Source of the DNA: Methanobacteriota archaeon
GTDB taxonomy: Archaea > Thermoplasmatota > Poseidoniia > Poseidoniales > Poseidoniaceae
Length of the DNA stretch: 5,603 bases
Direction: 5' to 3'
Assembly: GCA_009936765.1 (NCBI GenBank)
Contig: JAACDL010000206.1
Location: 1-5,603, forward strand
In this document: positions 1-5,603 of the stretch, in pieces
Layout of the letters: every line of letters starts with the position of its first letter
Position numbering within the stretch: the first letter of the stretch is position 1
The notes under the pieces: generated by a model
The model's database searches: none
What the model was told of the DNA's origin: nothing
Seen by the model: only the letters and a program-made list of their open reading frames with translations
Program-made: the position numbers and the translations under genes

Positions 1-1043
1 CTTGAAACTCGAGCAATCTCCAATGCAATGTCTACATTATTCATTTTTGCCAGGCTTATCTGTTCGTTGAACCAAGTACCATCATCTTTCTTTCTTCCTA
101 GGTGATAAGCGAGTAATTGACCTTTGGTAATTTCACGCAGCATCCAAGCAAGTTTGTTTTGAATTAGTTGGTATGAAGCAATTGGTTCTCCAAACTGGAT
201 TCTTGATAGCGAATACGTCTTTGCCGAGTGGAAACAAGCCATAGCAGATCCGAGAGCACCCCAGGATATACCGAATCTTGCATTATTTAGACAAGAGAAT
301 GGACCTTTCAATCCCTTTACATCAGGAAGCATTCGATTCTTTGGGATTTTACAATCTTGGAATACTAGTTCGCTGGTAACGCTAGCCTTCAAGGAATGCT
401 TACCCTTCATTTCAGGAGCGCTGAAACCTTCATCGCTTTTCTCAACAATAAATCCTTTGATTACTCCATCTAATTTGGCCCAAACTACTGCAACATCTGC
501 TATAGATCCGTTAGTAATCCACATCTTAGCACCATTGAGTAAGTAATGGTCTCCCATATCTTCTGCTTTGGTGATCATATCTCCTGGATTAGAACCATAG
601 TCTGGTTCTGTAAGTCCGAAGCACCCAATCCATTCTCCAGATGCCATCTTAGGTAGATAGTATTCCTTTTGCTCTTCGGTACCAAACTCCCAAATTGGGT
701 ACATTGCTAGTGATCCTTGAACACTTGCAAATGAGCGAAGTCCAGAGTCTCCTCTTTCTAATTCTTGGCAAATCAATCCATATGCTACGTAAGATAGTCC
801 TGGGCAGCCATAGCCTTTGAGCGGGGCACCTAGTACACCCATTTCACCTAAGGCAACTCTCCATTCGTCAGGGAATACACCCTCTGCACATGCATGTTCA
901 ATTTTTGGAAGAACTTCTTCATCTACCCATTCGCGAACCATGTCGCGAATCATAATTTCCTCTTCAGTAAGAAGAGATTCGATGTCGTAGAAGTCTACAC
1001 CTTCAAAGGGCTCCATGGTTCCTTGCGGTAGCACGGGCTTCAT
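1..1043 (-). CDS. gcdH: Glutaryl-CoA dehydrogenase (acyl-CoA dehydrogenase superfamily), C-terminus beyond left edge
   Basis: Flavoenzyme that oxidises and decarboxylates glutaryl-CoA to crotonyl-CoA in lysine, tryptophan or aromatic-acid breakdown, passing electrons to ETF; expected to be cytoplasmic. I translated the minus strand by hand: 347 codons are open from ATG at 1043 to the window edge. Seen: an N-terminal helical domain (about residues 24-135), the FAD/substrate motif CFGLTEPDYGSNPG (141-154), WITN (175-178), and the family-typical block GLKGPFSCLNNARFGISWG (244-262), then RIQFGEPIASYQLIQNKLA. Arg103 and Ser107 in RSFAS match the Arg/Ser pair that binds the distal carboxylate of glutaryl-CoA, which favours this over a generic acyl-CoA dehydrogenase. 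The catalytic Glu and roughly the last 50 residues lie outside the window. A second in-frame ATG at 1016 gives an N-terminus closer to bacterial homologues; neither start has a well-spaced ribosome site. It follows the propeller gene by 13 bases, so the two are probably cotranscribed. Confidence 0.93.
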   Translation of the reverse strand, partial: MKPVLPQGTMEPFEGVDFYDIESLLTEEEIMIRDMVREWVDEEVLPKIEHACAEGVFPDEWRVALGEMGVLGAPLKGYGCPGLSYVAYGLICQELERGDSGLRSFASVQGSLAMYPIWEFGTEEQKEYYLPKMASGEWIGCFGLTEPDYGSNPGDMITKAEDMGDHYLLNGAKMWITNGSIADVAVVWAKLDGVIKGFIVEKSDEGFSAPEMKGKHSLKASVTSELVFQDCKIPKNRMLPDVKGLKGPFSCLNNARFGISWGALGSAMACFHSAKTYSLSRIQFGEPIASYQLIQNKLAWMLREITKGQLLAYHLGRKKDDGTWFNEQISLAKMNNVDIALEIARVS

Positions 1044-1056
1044 GAAGGTTAGGGGC

Positions 1057-2235
1057 TTATTGCTCACCTTTCTTACTGCGGTTAAATAGGCTAGCGTATT
1101 TTCGTTGTAGCCATGGACTGTTCCAATAAATCAATCCAATGAATACTCCTGGTACACATAATGCTACCAGTAAGATGAGGAAACCTGGGATTCCTACGTC
1201 ACTTTCTTCACTTGCAGGCTCGAAGGAAACAATCCTTCCTTGACCAGTTACTAGGAAGCCCGAGTTCTCAGAGTTCTCCCATGCCATGGCATACCGATCT
1301 CCGCTGAGTAGAATATCTTCATCTGATGCGTTATCATTGGAGAACATCAAGAAAGCCTCTTCTGAATACTGATTCCACCTTACCATTCCCAGTGGAGCCA
1401 ATGCTAAAAGAGTCGAAGAATCAGCTGCAGAGTTATCCGCAATTGTGTCTCCATCTAACTGGTCCAGTCCAATTATTCCTTCGAGAGTAGTTTTTGTTGA
1501 ATCAATGACATCAATATCTACTAAAGCGGCTTTCTTACCACTTGCGAATGCAGAGCATGAATTCATTGTAGGGTCCTCACAACTAACGCCAATCCATGTA
1601 TTGAATCTAGTATTGGGAATCCAAGTTACTGTATCTCCTTGGTCTACTACTGCAAGCCCATCGTTAAGTGTTGAGAATACGCAAATATTGTCGTTTTTCA
1701 AGCAAGCAATATCTGTTATTCTAGATGATGCCTCATTATCCAGCATGGTAAATGCGTTAGCGTAATACTTCCAAATTTGCCCACCTTCTGTTCCGAGATA
1801 AGCAACAGATGAACCAGGGGTGAACTCTACTGAATTGATATCCTGTCCTGCAATTGGAGCAGCGCCTTCTGCTTCTCCCAGTGCGTGGTTTGTCGAGTTA
1901 TATCTTAGCACAGTTCCAGAATCTCCAACTAGCAAAGCGCTTTTGCCACCTGGGTGCCATGAAACTGAATTTATGTCAAACATAGTTTCATTTTCCAATC
2001 TGATGTCTTTAGTTTCATCATCTGCATCAGTAGCCGAAATAACATGTGCGTATCCTTCAGCTCCATAGATTAGAACAGTTTCACCGTTAGGTGATAGTTC
2101 ACCTCCATTTATGCCTAGATCAAAATTAGCCAATCTTCTTTCAACAGTAATGTCAACTGTGGCCTGAGGTTCGTCAGACGCACCTACTAGTGGCGTCAAC
2201 ATCAGGAAACACAGCATAATCGCCACTCTGCGCAT
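1057..2235 (-). CDS. Secreted, C-terminally membrane-anchored seven-repeat beta-propeller (WD40-like) protein, function unknown
   Basis: 392 residues from ATG at 2235. Seen: an N-terminal signal sequence (MRR followed by a hydrophobic stretch to about residue 18, ending LVGAS); seven loosely repeated units resembling propeller blades starting near residues 43, 88, 133, 173, 214, 272 and 315, several with an SP/HP/TP-G turn followed by a hydrophobic strand and a G-x-V/I-x-x-Y/F end; one transmembrane helix at about 349-371 (starting IPGFLILLVAL); and a basic tail with RK, R and KK. The expected topology is propeller outside the cell and tail inside. Two cysteine pairs (178/185 and 219/227) suggest disulfides, which fits export. 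An upstream in-frame TTG at 2256 would add seven residues before the signal peptide and is less likely. I cannot assign a function: propellers can be binding scaffolds, assembly factors or sensors. It heads the minus-strand unit and precedes gcdH by 13 bases. Confidence 0.85.
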   Translation of the reverse strand: MRRVAIMLCFLMLTPLVGASDEPQATVDITVERRLANFDLGINGGELSPNGETVLIYGAEGYAHVISATDADDETKDIRLENETMFDINSVSWHPGGKSALLVGDSGTVLRYNSTNHALGEAEGAAPIAGQDINSVEFTPGSSVAYLGTEGGQIWKYYANAFTMLDNEASSRITDIACLKNDNICVFSTLNDGLAVVDQGDTVTWIPNTRFNTWIGVSCEDPTMNSCSAFASGKKAALVDIDVIDSTKTTLEGIIGLDQLDGDTIADNSAADSSTLLALAPLGMVRWNQYSEEAFLMFSNDNASDEDILLSGDRYAMAWENSENSGFLVTGQGRIVSFEPASEESDVGIPGFLILLVALCVPGVFIGLIYWNSPWLQRKYASLFNRSKKGEQ

Positions 2236-2260
2236 ACCACCGGGAGTGAGTATCAACCAA

Positions 2261-2274
2261 AAAGCCCCCGCTTT
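2261..2274. repeat. Small inverted repeat in the divergent promoter
   Basis: AAAGC and GCTTT are perfect complements separated by CCCC, a 5-bp stem with a 4-base loop. It overlaps the proposed minus-strand AT-rich promoter element. It could be a protein-binding half-site pair or chance; the stem is too weak to call a terminator. Confidence 0.35.
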
Positions 2275-2280
2275 GTTTAC

Positions 2281-2292
2281 CCTTCACGAAGG
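2281..2292. repeat. Small palindrome CCTTC-AC-GAAGG, possible operator
   Basis: Perfect 5-bp arms around an AC centre. It sits just upstream of the proposed plus-strand promoter element and between the two divergent starts, where a regulator could affect both genes. An offset pairing, TACC (2278-2281) with GGTA (2291-2294), extends the symmetry. Short palindromes arise easily by chance, so the operator role is speculative. Confidence 0.3.
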
Positions 2293-2326
2293 TAGCCCTT
2301 ATTTCCCTCATGGTTCTGGCACACAC

Positions 2327-2851
2327 ATGGAGCGATTCGAAGTCAAGCGTGGTCTAATAAAATCAATTGGCAATAATGCAGGTTTAGCCAAATTAGCAAC
2401 AGAACATTTCAACGATGTTGAAGTTACAGCAGATGGCGTATTCAGTGCTTCTTTTGGCATTCTAGTTTCTGTAACTGCTGAATACACCACAGATGGTAAA
2501 CTTCAGGTTGATGTTGAGCAGATGAAAGGAGATGCATTATCCGATTTACTAGAATCAGATGGTGGTCGAGAGCAAGCTATGCAATCCCGATCCAGATGGT
2601 CTACCTTTTTAGATAAAGCAACTGGCTATACTGGTAAGCAACGCGGAGATAAAGCGAAGGAACAAGCAAAGAAGTTCTCGAAGGCACGCTCTGCAATAAA
2701 AATGGCTCACAAATCAATGGAAATGAGTTCCTCATTCTCGCAAGAAACAATCGATAAGGCTCATGAGATGATTGCCGAACTTGAAAATATGATCGAAGCA
2801 GGAAATGCTCCATCAGAAGGCAAGGTAAAGAAACTTAACGATTTACTCTGA
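2327..2851 (+). CDS. Conserved-looking archaeal protein of unknown function with Lys-rich helical C-terminus
   Basis: 174 residues from ATG at 2327. I do not recognise it with confidence. Seen: an N-terminal part (about 1-67) starting MERFEVKRG with predicted alternating helix and strands, ending in a beta-rich stretch (VFSASFGILVSVTAEY, then KLQVDVEQM). This resembles small alpha/beta domains of unknown function known in Thermoplasmata (DUF5611 is a possibility, recalled and not tested). A linker around 68-100 is followed by a charged, Lys/Ala/Glu-rich helical region (about 103-174), probably two helices or a short coiled coil. No signal peptide, membrane segment or catalytic motif is visible; probably cytoplasmic. 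The frame stays open to GTG at 2246, but that start would leave almost no room for the divergent promoter and its extra 27 residues look non-coding. The stop is 14 bases before tyrS, so the two are likely cotranscribed. Confidence 0.8.
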   Translation: MERFEVKRGLIKSIGNNAGLAKLATEHFNDVEVTADGVFSASFGILVSVTAEYTTDGKLQVDVEQMKGDALSDLLESDGGREQAMQSRSRWSTFLDKATGYTGKQRGDKAKEQAKKFSKARSAIKMAHKSMEMSSSFSQETIDKAHEMIAELENMIEAGNAPSEGKVKKLNDLL

Positions 2852-2854
2852 ATC

Positions 2855-2860
2855 GAGGTG
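2855..2860 (+). promoter_or_regulatory. Shine-Dalgarno site of tyrS
   Basis: GAGGTG, complementary to the archaeal 16S 3' end, lies five bases before ATG 2866. It fixes the tyrS start and shows that internal genes of this unit use ribosome sites, unlike the first gene. Confidence 0.85.
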
Positions 2861-2865
2861 TAATC

Positions 2866-3990
2866 ATGCAAGAACTAATCGAGAGATGCCCAAGGGTTGC
2901 AGAACTCGATGAAGAATCATTATCTCGTCTCAAATTGATGATTGATGATGTTGATGAATCGGTTGGAATCGATCACCTTGTAGATTGTCTTGCAGATGGT
3001 ACCTCTGCTGGTGGCGATGGAGTAATCCGTTGTTATGTTGGATTCGAACCGTCTGGCAAAGCACATATTGGCTGGAAGGTACTATCTTTACAACTAAAAA
3101 GAATGTTAGACGCCGACGCTAATGTCCTAATCTTCTTAGCAGATTGGCACGCTTGGGTAAACGACAAATTCAACGGAGTTATGGATGATATTCAGACAAC
3201 TGCTCGTTACATGGAAGACACTTTCCGAGTATTATTAGACAACCCTCCTGAAGGTGATGGCCCTGGCGAACTAAGATTTGTTTGGGCTTCAAGTATCATG
3301 GAGTCTGGAGATTATTGGGCCAGAGTGCTAAGGTGTTCTAAGAATATGAGTTTGGCAAGAGTTAGGAGAACTTTCTCAATAATGGGACGTGGTGAAGATT
3401 CATCCGATGGAGACCTTTCCAAGTTTTTCTATCCTGCTTTGCAAGCTGCAGATATATTTGAAATGAATATCGATGTCGCAATTGGCGGAATGGACCAACG
3501 TAAAGCCCACATGTACATGCGAGATGTTGCAGATAGATGGGGATGGGGGAAGGCAACATGCCTCCATACTCCAATTATTTCTGGTTTGAAATCCTCCGGT
3601 GCTAGAATGGAGTCCTTTGACCACAAAATGAGCAAGTCTGATCCAAATGGAGCGATTCTATTGCACGATGATGAAAAGAAATTGACTAAGAAAATGCGAA
3701 AAGCATATCTCGACCCTGAGCAACCAGATTCTCCAGTCTATGAGTTGATTGAACACATCATTCTTCCTGAATTTGGAGAAGTAGTAGTAACTCCAAAGCC
3801 CGAATTCGGTGAACCTAGTACTTGGACAGACCTTGAATCATTCAAGTCTGCAGTTGCAGATGGAACCCTTCACCCGTTCGATGCCAAAATGGGTGTTGCA
3901 GCGGGAGTTTCCCGTGGCCTCTCCGCTGTCGCAGAGCATTTCGGAGCCAATCCTGAAGCACTCGAGCGCGTCAATCAACTAACACGGTGA
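2866..3990 (+). CDS. tyrS: Tyrosyl-tRNA synthetase, archaeal/eukaryotic type
   Basis: Class I synthetase that charges tRNA-Tyr with tyrosine in the cytoplasm. 374 residues. Seen: the Rossmann-fold entry YVGFEPSGKAHIGW (57-70), in which Tyr57 matches the tyrosine-pocket Tyr32 of the Methanocaldococcus enzyme and HIGW is the HIGH-motif equivalent; the ADWHAWVNDK segment (92-101); YPALQAADI (189-197), whose Tyr, Gln and Asp196 contact tyrosine; GGMDQRKAHM (207-216), typical of archaeal TyrRS; and KMSKS (254-258), the ATP-binding loop. The C-terminal helical domain that recognises the anticodon follows (about 262-374). It is longer than the roughly 306-residue Methanocaldococcus enzyme, partly from about 25 extra N-terminal residues that include an acidic helical stretch. 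The last HIGH position is Trp in place of His. The start is set by GAGGTG five bases upstream. Followed after 65 bases by etfB. Confidence 0.96.
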   Translation: MQELIERCPRVAELDEESLSRLKLMIDDVDESVGIDHLVDCLADGTSAGGDGVIRCYVGFEPSGKAHIGWKVLSLQLKRMLDADANVLIFLADWHAWVNDKFNGVMDDIQTTARYMEDTFRVLLDNPPEGDGPGELRFVWASSIMESGDYWARVLRCSKNMSLARVRRTFSIMGRGEDSSDGDLSKFFYPALQAADIFEMNIDVAIGGMDQRKAHMYMRDVADRWGWGKATCLHTPIISGLKSSGARMESFDHKMSKSDPNGAILLHDDEKKLTKKMRKAYLDPEQPDSPVYELIEHIILPEFGEVVVTPKPEFGEPSTWTDLESFKSAVADGTLHPFDAKMGVAAGVSRGLSAVAEHFGANPEALERVNQLTR

Positions 3991-4026
3991 TTAGACAGGT
4001 TCATCAACGAGTTTTAGGTGGCACAA

Positions 4027-4046
4027 CCAACCCCCAAGGGGGTTGG
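4027..4046 (+). repeat. Perfect GC-rich hairpin just upstream of etfB
   Basis: CCAACCCCC and GGGGGTTGG are exact complements separated by AA: nine possible base pairs (eight with a CAAG loop), six of them G-C. The 3' arm ends at 4046, the first base of the etfB ribosome site GGTGAG. It lies in the 65-base gap after tyrS. No T-run follows, so it is unlikely to be an ordinary archaeal terminator. Possible roles are control of etfB translation, RNA stability or processing between tyrS and etfBA, or a genome-wide palindromic repeat. The structure is seen directly; the role is not known. Confidence 0.75.
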
Positions 4047-4051
4047 GTGAG
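4046..4051 (+). promoter_or_regulatory. Shine-Dalgarno site of etfB, touching the hairpin
   Basis: GGTGAG, four bases before ATG 4056. It decides the start: the frame is open upstream to GTG 3987, but only ATG 4056 has a ribosome site and gives the family's usual N-terminus. Its first G is the last base of the hairpin's 3' arm. Confidence 0.7.
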
Positions 4052-4055
4052 TATT

Positions 4056-4799
4056 ATGCCAAACATCGTAGTTCTTGTAAAGCGTGTCCCGGATACAAAT
4101 GCCAGAATAGTAGTAAGCGGCGACAGAGTCGACCTTTCTGCTGTAAAATGGGTTATCAGCCCATATGATGAATTCGCAATTGAAACAGCTCTTCAGCACA
4201 AAGAAGCAGCAGGTGGAAGCGTCACTGCTCTAACTATGGGTCCTTCTGGGTCAGATAAGATTCTAAAGGATGCAAAAGCAATCGGTGTCGATGAAATCGT
4301 TAGAGTATGGGACGATTCGTGGTCAGATCTGGATTCTAACAGTGTCCAATCAGTATTGGCTCAGGCTATTACTAACTTAGGTGCAGAAGTTGTATACTGT
4401 GGAAAAGCATCTGCAGATACAGGTGCAGGTTCAACCGGTCCTGGAGTTGCAGAACATCTTGGATGGTCTAGTGTTTCAAATATCATCGATGCAAAGTTCG
4501 ATGGAGGAATTACTGTTACTTCACCTGTCGAGACAGGTTCTGCAATCGTTTCAGTTTCTGGAAGCGCAGTTATTTCTTGCGACAAAGGTAATCTGAAAGT
4601 CAGAAAACCAAATGTCAAAGGGATAATGATGGCTAAAAGAGCACAAGTAAGCGTTGTGACTGCAGATGCACCAGCATCTACGGTGACTATCGTTTCACAA
4701 ACTCCACCACCGGCAAAACCAGCTGGGAAGAAGTATGAAGGGGGCTCTTCGGCAGAAGAAGTCGCTAAACTACTAAGAGAAGAGGCAAACGTAATTTGA
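4056..4799 (+). CDS. etfB: Electron transfer flavoprotein, beta subunit
   Basis: Small subunit of the soluble ETF heterodimer, which takes electrons from acyl-CoA dehydrogenases and passes them on, usually to ETF:quinone oxidoreductase. 247 residues, the normal family length. Seen: the N-terminus MPNIVVLVKRVPDTNARI, the usual start of the family; SPYDEFAIETAL (35-46); MGPSGSDKILKDAKAIGVDE (61-80); the nucleotide-binding segment CGKASADTGAGSTGPG (115-130) followed by VAEHLGW; and PNVKGIMMAKR (185-195), matching the recognition-loop region that contacts partner dehydrogenases. A Pro/Lys-rich linker (216-226) leads to a C-terminal helix, SAEEVAKLLREEANVI, which in the family packs against the alpha subunit. 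Whether the beta site holds AMP (classical ETF) or a second FAD (bifurcating ETF) cannot be settled by eye. Ten bases separate it from etfA, whose ribosome site overlaps its stop codon, so the subunits are probably translated together. Confidence 0.95.
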   Translation: MPNIVVLVKRVPDTNARIVVSGDRVDLSAVKWVISPYDEFAIETALQHKEAAGGSVTALTMGPSGSDKILKDAKAIGVDEIVRVWDDSWSDLDSNSVQSVLAQAITNLGAEVVYCGKASADTGAGSTGPGVAEHLGWSSVSNIIDAKFDGGITVTSPVETGSAIVSVSGSAVISCDKGNLKVRKPNVKGIMMAKRAQVSVVTADAPASTVTIVSQTPPPAKPAGKKYEGGSSAEEVAKLLREEANVI

Positions 4800-4804
4800 G
4801 GTGA
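4798..4804 (+). promoter_or_regulatory. Shine-Dalgarno site of etfA overlapping the etfB stop
   Basis: GAGGTGA shares its first two bases with the etfB TGA (4797-4799) and lies five bases before ATG 4810. This arrangement suits translational coupling of the two subunits in equal amounts. An ATG at 4805 is out of frame and stops after six codons. Confidence 0.85.
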
Positions 4805-4809
4805 ATGAA

Positions 4810-5603
4810 ATGTCAGATAGTATAATTATCGCAGAAACAAGCAAAGGATCAATTGCACCAGTAACCGCTGAACTTGTTAGTGCTGCAATCGCACTGGGTA
4901 CATCTCCTACAGTCATAGTTCCATGCACAGATGCAGCAATGGCAGATGGGGCGGGATATGAAGGAGCATCTCGAACAATCGCAGTCAAAGGGGCGTGTTT
5001 TGAAAACTATGATGCCTCTTCTTGGGCAGCAGCAATTGATGCAGCAGCACCATCTGGTATCATAATAGCAGCTGCAACGCCTCAATCGAAAGATGTTGCG
5101 GCAAGGATTGCAGCACGTAGAGGATTGTCAATCGTACAAGATGTTGTAGCAATAGACGGTATGAACCTTACCAGCCCTATTTATTCAGGCAAGGCTATGC
5201 AAACAGTAGCACTGTCTGGTGATGCGGCTGTTTCAGTCAGAGCAAATATCTTCCCTGCTGCAAATTCCAGCGTAGCGAATGTTTCAGTTGTTGATCAATC
5301 AGGTGACGTAGGTACTGCTGTCCAGGAAATCATCGCTAGAGCCTCTGCTCGATTGGATGTCTCCGAAGCAAATATCATCATATCTGGAGGCAGAGGTATG
5401 GGCACTCCTGAGAACTTTTCTCATCTGGAAAAAATCGCTGATGTACTAGGTGCAGCAGTAGGTGCTTCTCGTGCCGCAGTAGACACATGGGAATCCATTC
5501 CACATTCAATGCAAGTAGGGCAGACTGGTAAGACAGTCAATCCTAACCTCTACATCGCTGTAGGAATCTCTGGAGCGATTCAGCATCTGGCTGGAATGAG
5601 GTC
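4810..5603 (+). CDS. etfA: Electron transfer flavoprotein, alpha subunit, C-terminus beyond right edge
   Basis: Large, FAD-binding subunit of ETF, partner of the preceding etfB product. 264 codons are present, hand-translated from ATG 4810; the last roughly 50-60 residues of a typical family member fall outside the window. Seen: an N-terminal alpha/beta domain rich in Ala (about 1-165), then the FAD domain with SGGRGMG (192-198), GASRAAVD (218-225), QVGQTGKTV (235-243) and GISGAIQHL (252-260). Arg221, Thr239 and His259 correspond to residues that in characterised ETFs surround the flavin. All the expected motifs are present, so it should be functional. No iron-sulfur insertion and no N-terminal ferredoxin domain is seen, so this resembles a classical two-subunit ETF. 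The likely donor, glutaryl-CoA dehydrogenase, is encoded 3.8 kb away on the other strand. Confidence 0.95.
   Translation, partial: MSDSIIIAETSKGSIAPVTAELVSAAIALGTSPTVIVPCTDAAMADGAGYEGASRTIAVKGACFENYDASSWAAAIDAAAPSGIIIAAATPQSKDVAARIAARRGLSIVQDVVAIDGMNLTSPIYSGKAMQTVALSGDAAVSVRANIFPAANSSVANVSVVDQSGDVGTAVQEIIARASARLDVSEANIIISGGRGMGTPENFSHLEKIADVLGAAVGASRAAVDTWESIPHSMQVGQTGKTVNPNLYIAVGISGAIQHLAGMR

Larger units (their letters stand above)
2236..2326. promoter_or_regulatory. Divergent promoter region
   Basis: This is the only gap between oppositely oriented genes, so both transcription units should start here. A TTATTT-type AT-rich element (CTTATTT, 2298-2304) is centred about 26 bases before the plus-strand ATG at 2327. 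A run of five A on the plus strand (2259-2263, TTTTT on the minus) is centred about 26 bases before the minus-strand ATG at 2235. That is the usual distance of an archaeal TATA box from the transcription start, so both messages could be leaderless; neither ATG has a good ribosome site. The elements are poor matches to the archaeal TATA consensus, so this is an inference from spacing. Confidence 0.4.

Noticed and set aside
1445..2068. Plus-strand open frames (1445-1765 and 1820-2068) antisense to the propeller gene
   Set aside because: No ribosome site or recognisable domain, and the minus-strand frame has a signal peptide, repeats and a membrane anchor.
2236..2256. TTG start at 2256 for the propeller protein
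   Set aside because: It puts seven residues before a well-formed signal peptide that begins MRR at ATG 2235.
2246..2326. GTG start at 2246 extending the unknown protein by 27 residues
   Set aside because: It would leave only ten bases between divergent starts, the added residues look non-coding, and ATG 2327 has an AT-rich element at the expected distance. Not fully excluded.
3362..3635. Several overlapping minus-strand frames within tyrS
   Set aside because: They lie over the most conserved TyrRS motifs, which fully explain the sequence.
4027..4046. Hairpin as an intrinsic terminator for tyrS
   Set aside because: No T-run follows the stem, whereas archaeal termination depends on T-rich tracts; the next gene's ribosome site follows at once.
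3987..4055. GTG start at 3987 for etfB, overlapping the tyrS stop
   Set aside because: The extra 23 residues read through the hairpin and the ribosome site, and ETF beta proteins normally begin at the MPNIVVLVKRVPDT segment.
4849..5085. Cys-rich open frame on the minus strand inside etfA
   Set aside because: It is the antisense reading of Ala-rich GCA/GCT codons in a clear etfA gene; the cysteines are a by-product of that codon use.

Overview
The window looks like a piece of a planktonic archaeal chromosome, most likely Marine Group II (Candidatus Poseidoniales, Thermoplasmatota) or a close relative. Three things point there: a tyrosyl-tRNA synthetase of the archaeal/eukaryotic type, GAGGTG-type Shine-Dalgarno sites a few bases before starts, and tightly packed genes of moderate-to-low GC (judged by eye, not computed). 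Bacterial-type fatty/organic-acid oxidation genes (glutaryl-CoA dehydrogenase, electron transfer flavoprotein) in an archaeal background also fit these marine heterotrophs. The assignment is an inference; there is no rRNA here.

Layout. Two genes lie on the minus strand and four on the plus strand, arranged divergently around a short intergenic region at about 2236-2326. The minus-strand unit reads leftward. It starts with a secreted, membrane-anchored seven-repeat beta-propeller protein (1057-2235) and continues after 13 bases with a glutaryl-CoA dehydrogenase that runs off the left edge (1-1043). The plus-strand unit reads rightward: a 174-residue protein of unknown function (2327-2851), tyrosyl-tRNA synthetase (2866-3990), ETF beta (4056-4799) and ETF alpha (4810 to the right edge, cut off near its C-terminus). 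No stretch longer than 91 bases lacks a gene.

How the genes fit together. Glutaryl-CoA dehydrogenase oxidises and decarboxylates glutaryl-CoA to crotonyl-CoA and hands its electrons to ETF. The ETF beta and alpha subunits are encoded in the same 5.6 kb on the other strand, so an acyl-CoA dehydrogenase and its likely electron acceptor are close neighbours. TyrRS and the unknown protein are not obviously part of this pathway and probably share transcription only. The propeller protein is probably extracytoplasmic, with no assigned function.

The most notable non-coding features are a perfect 9-bp GC-rich hairpin whose 3' arm runs into the etfB ribosome-binding site, and a compact divergent promoter region with two small palindromes. 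I see no mobile element, CRISPR, tRNA or rRNA. Most of the window is ordinary metabolism; no new multi-gene system is evident.
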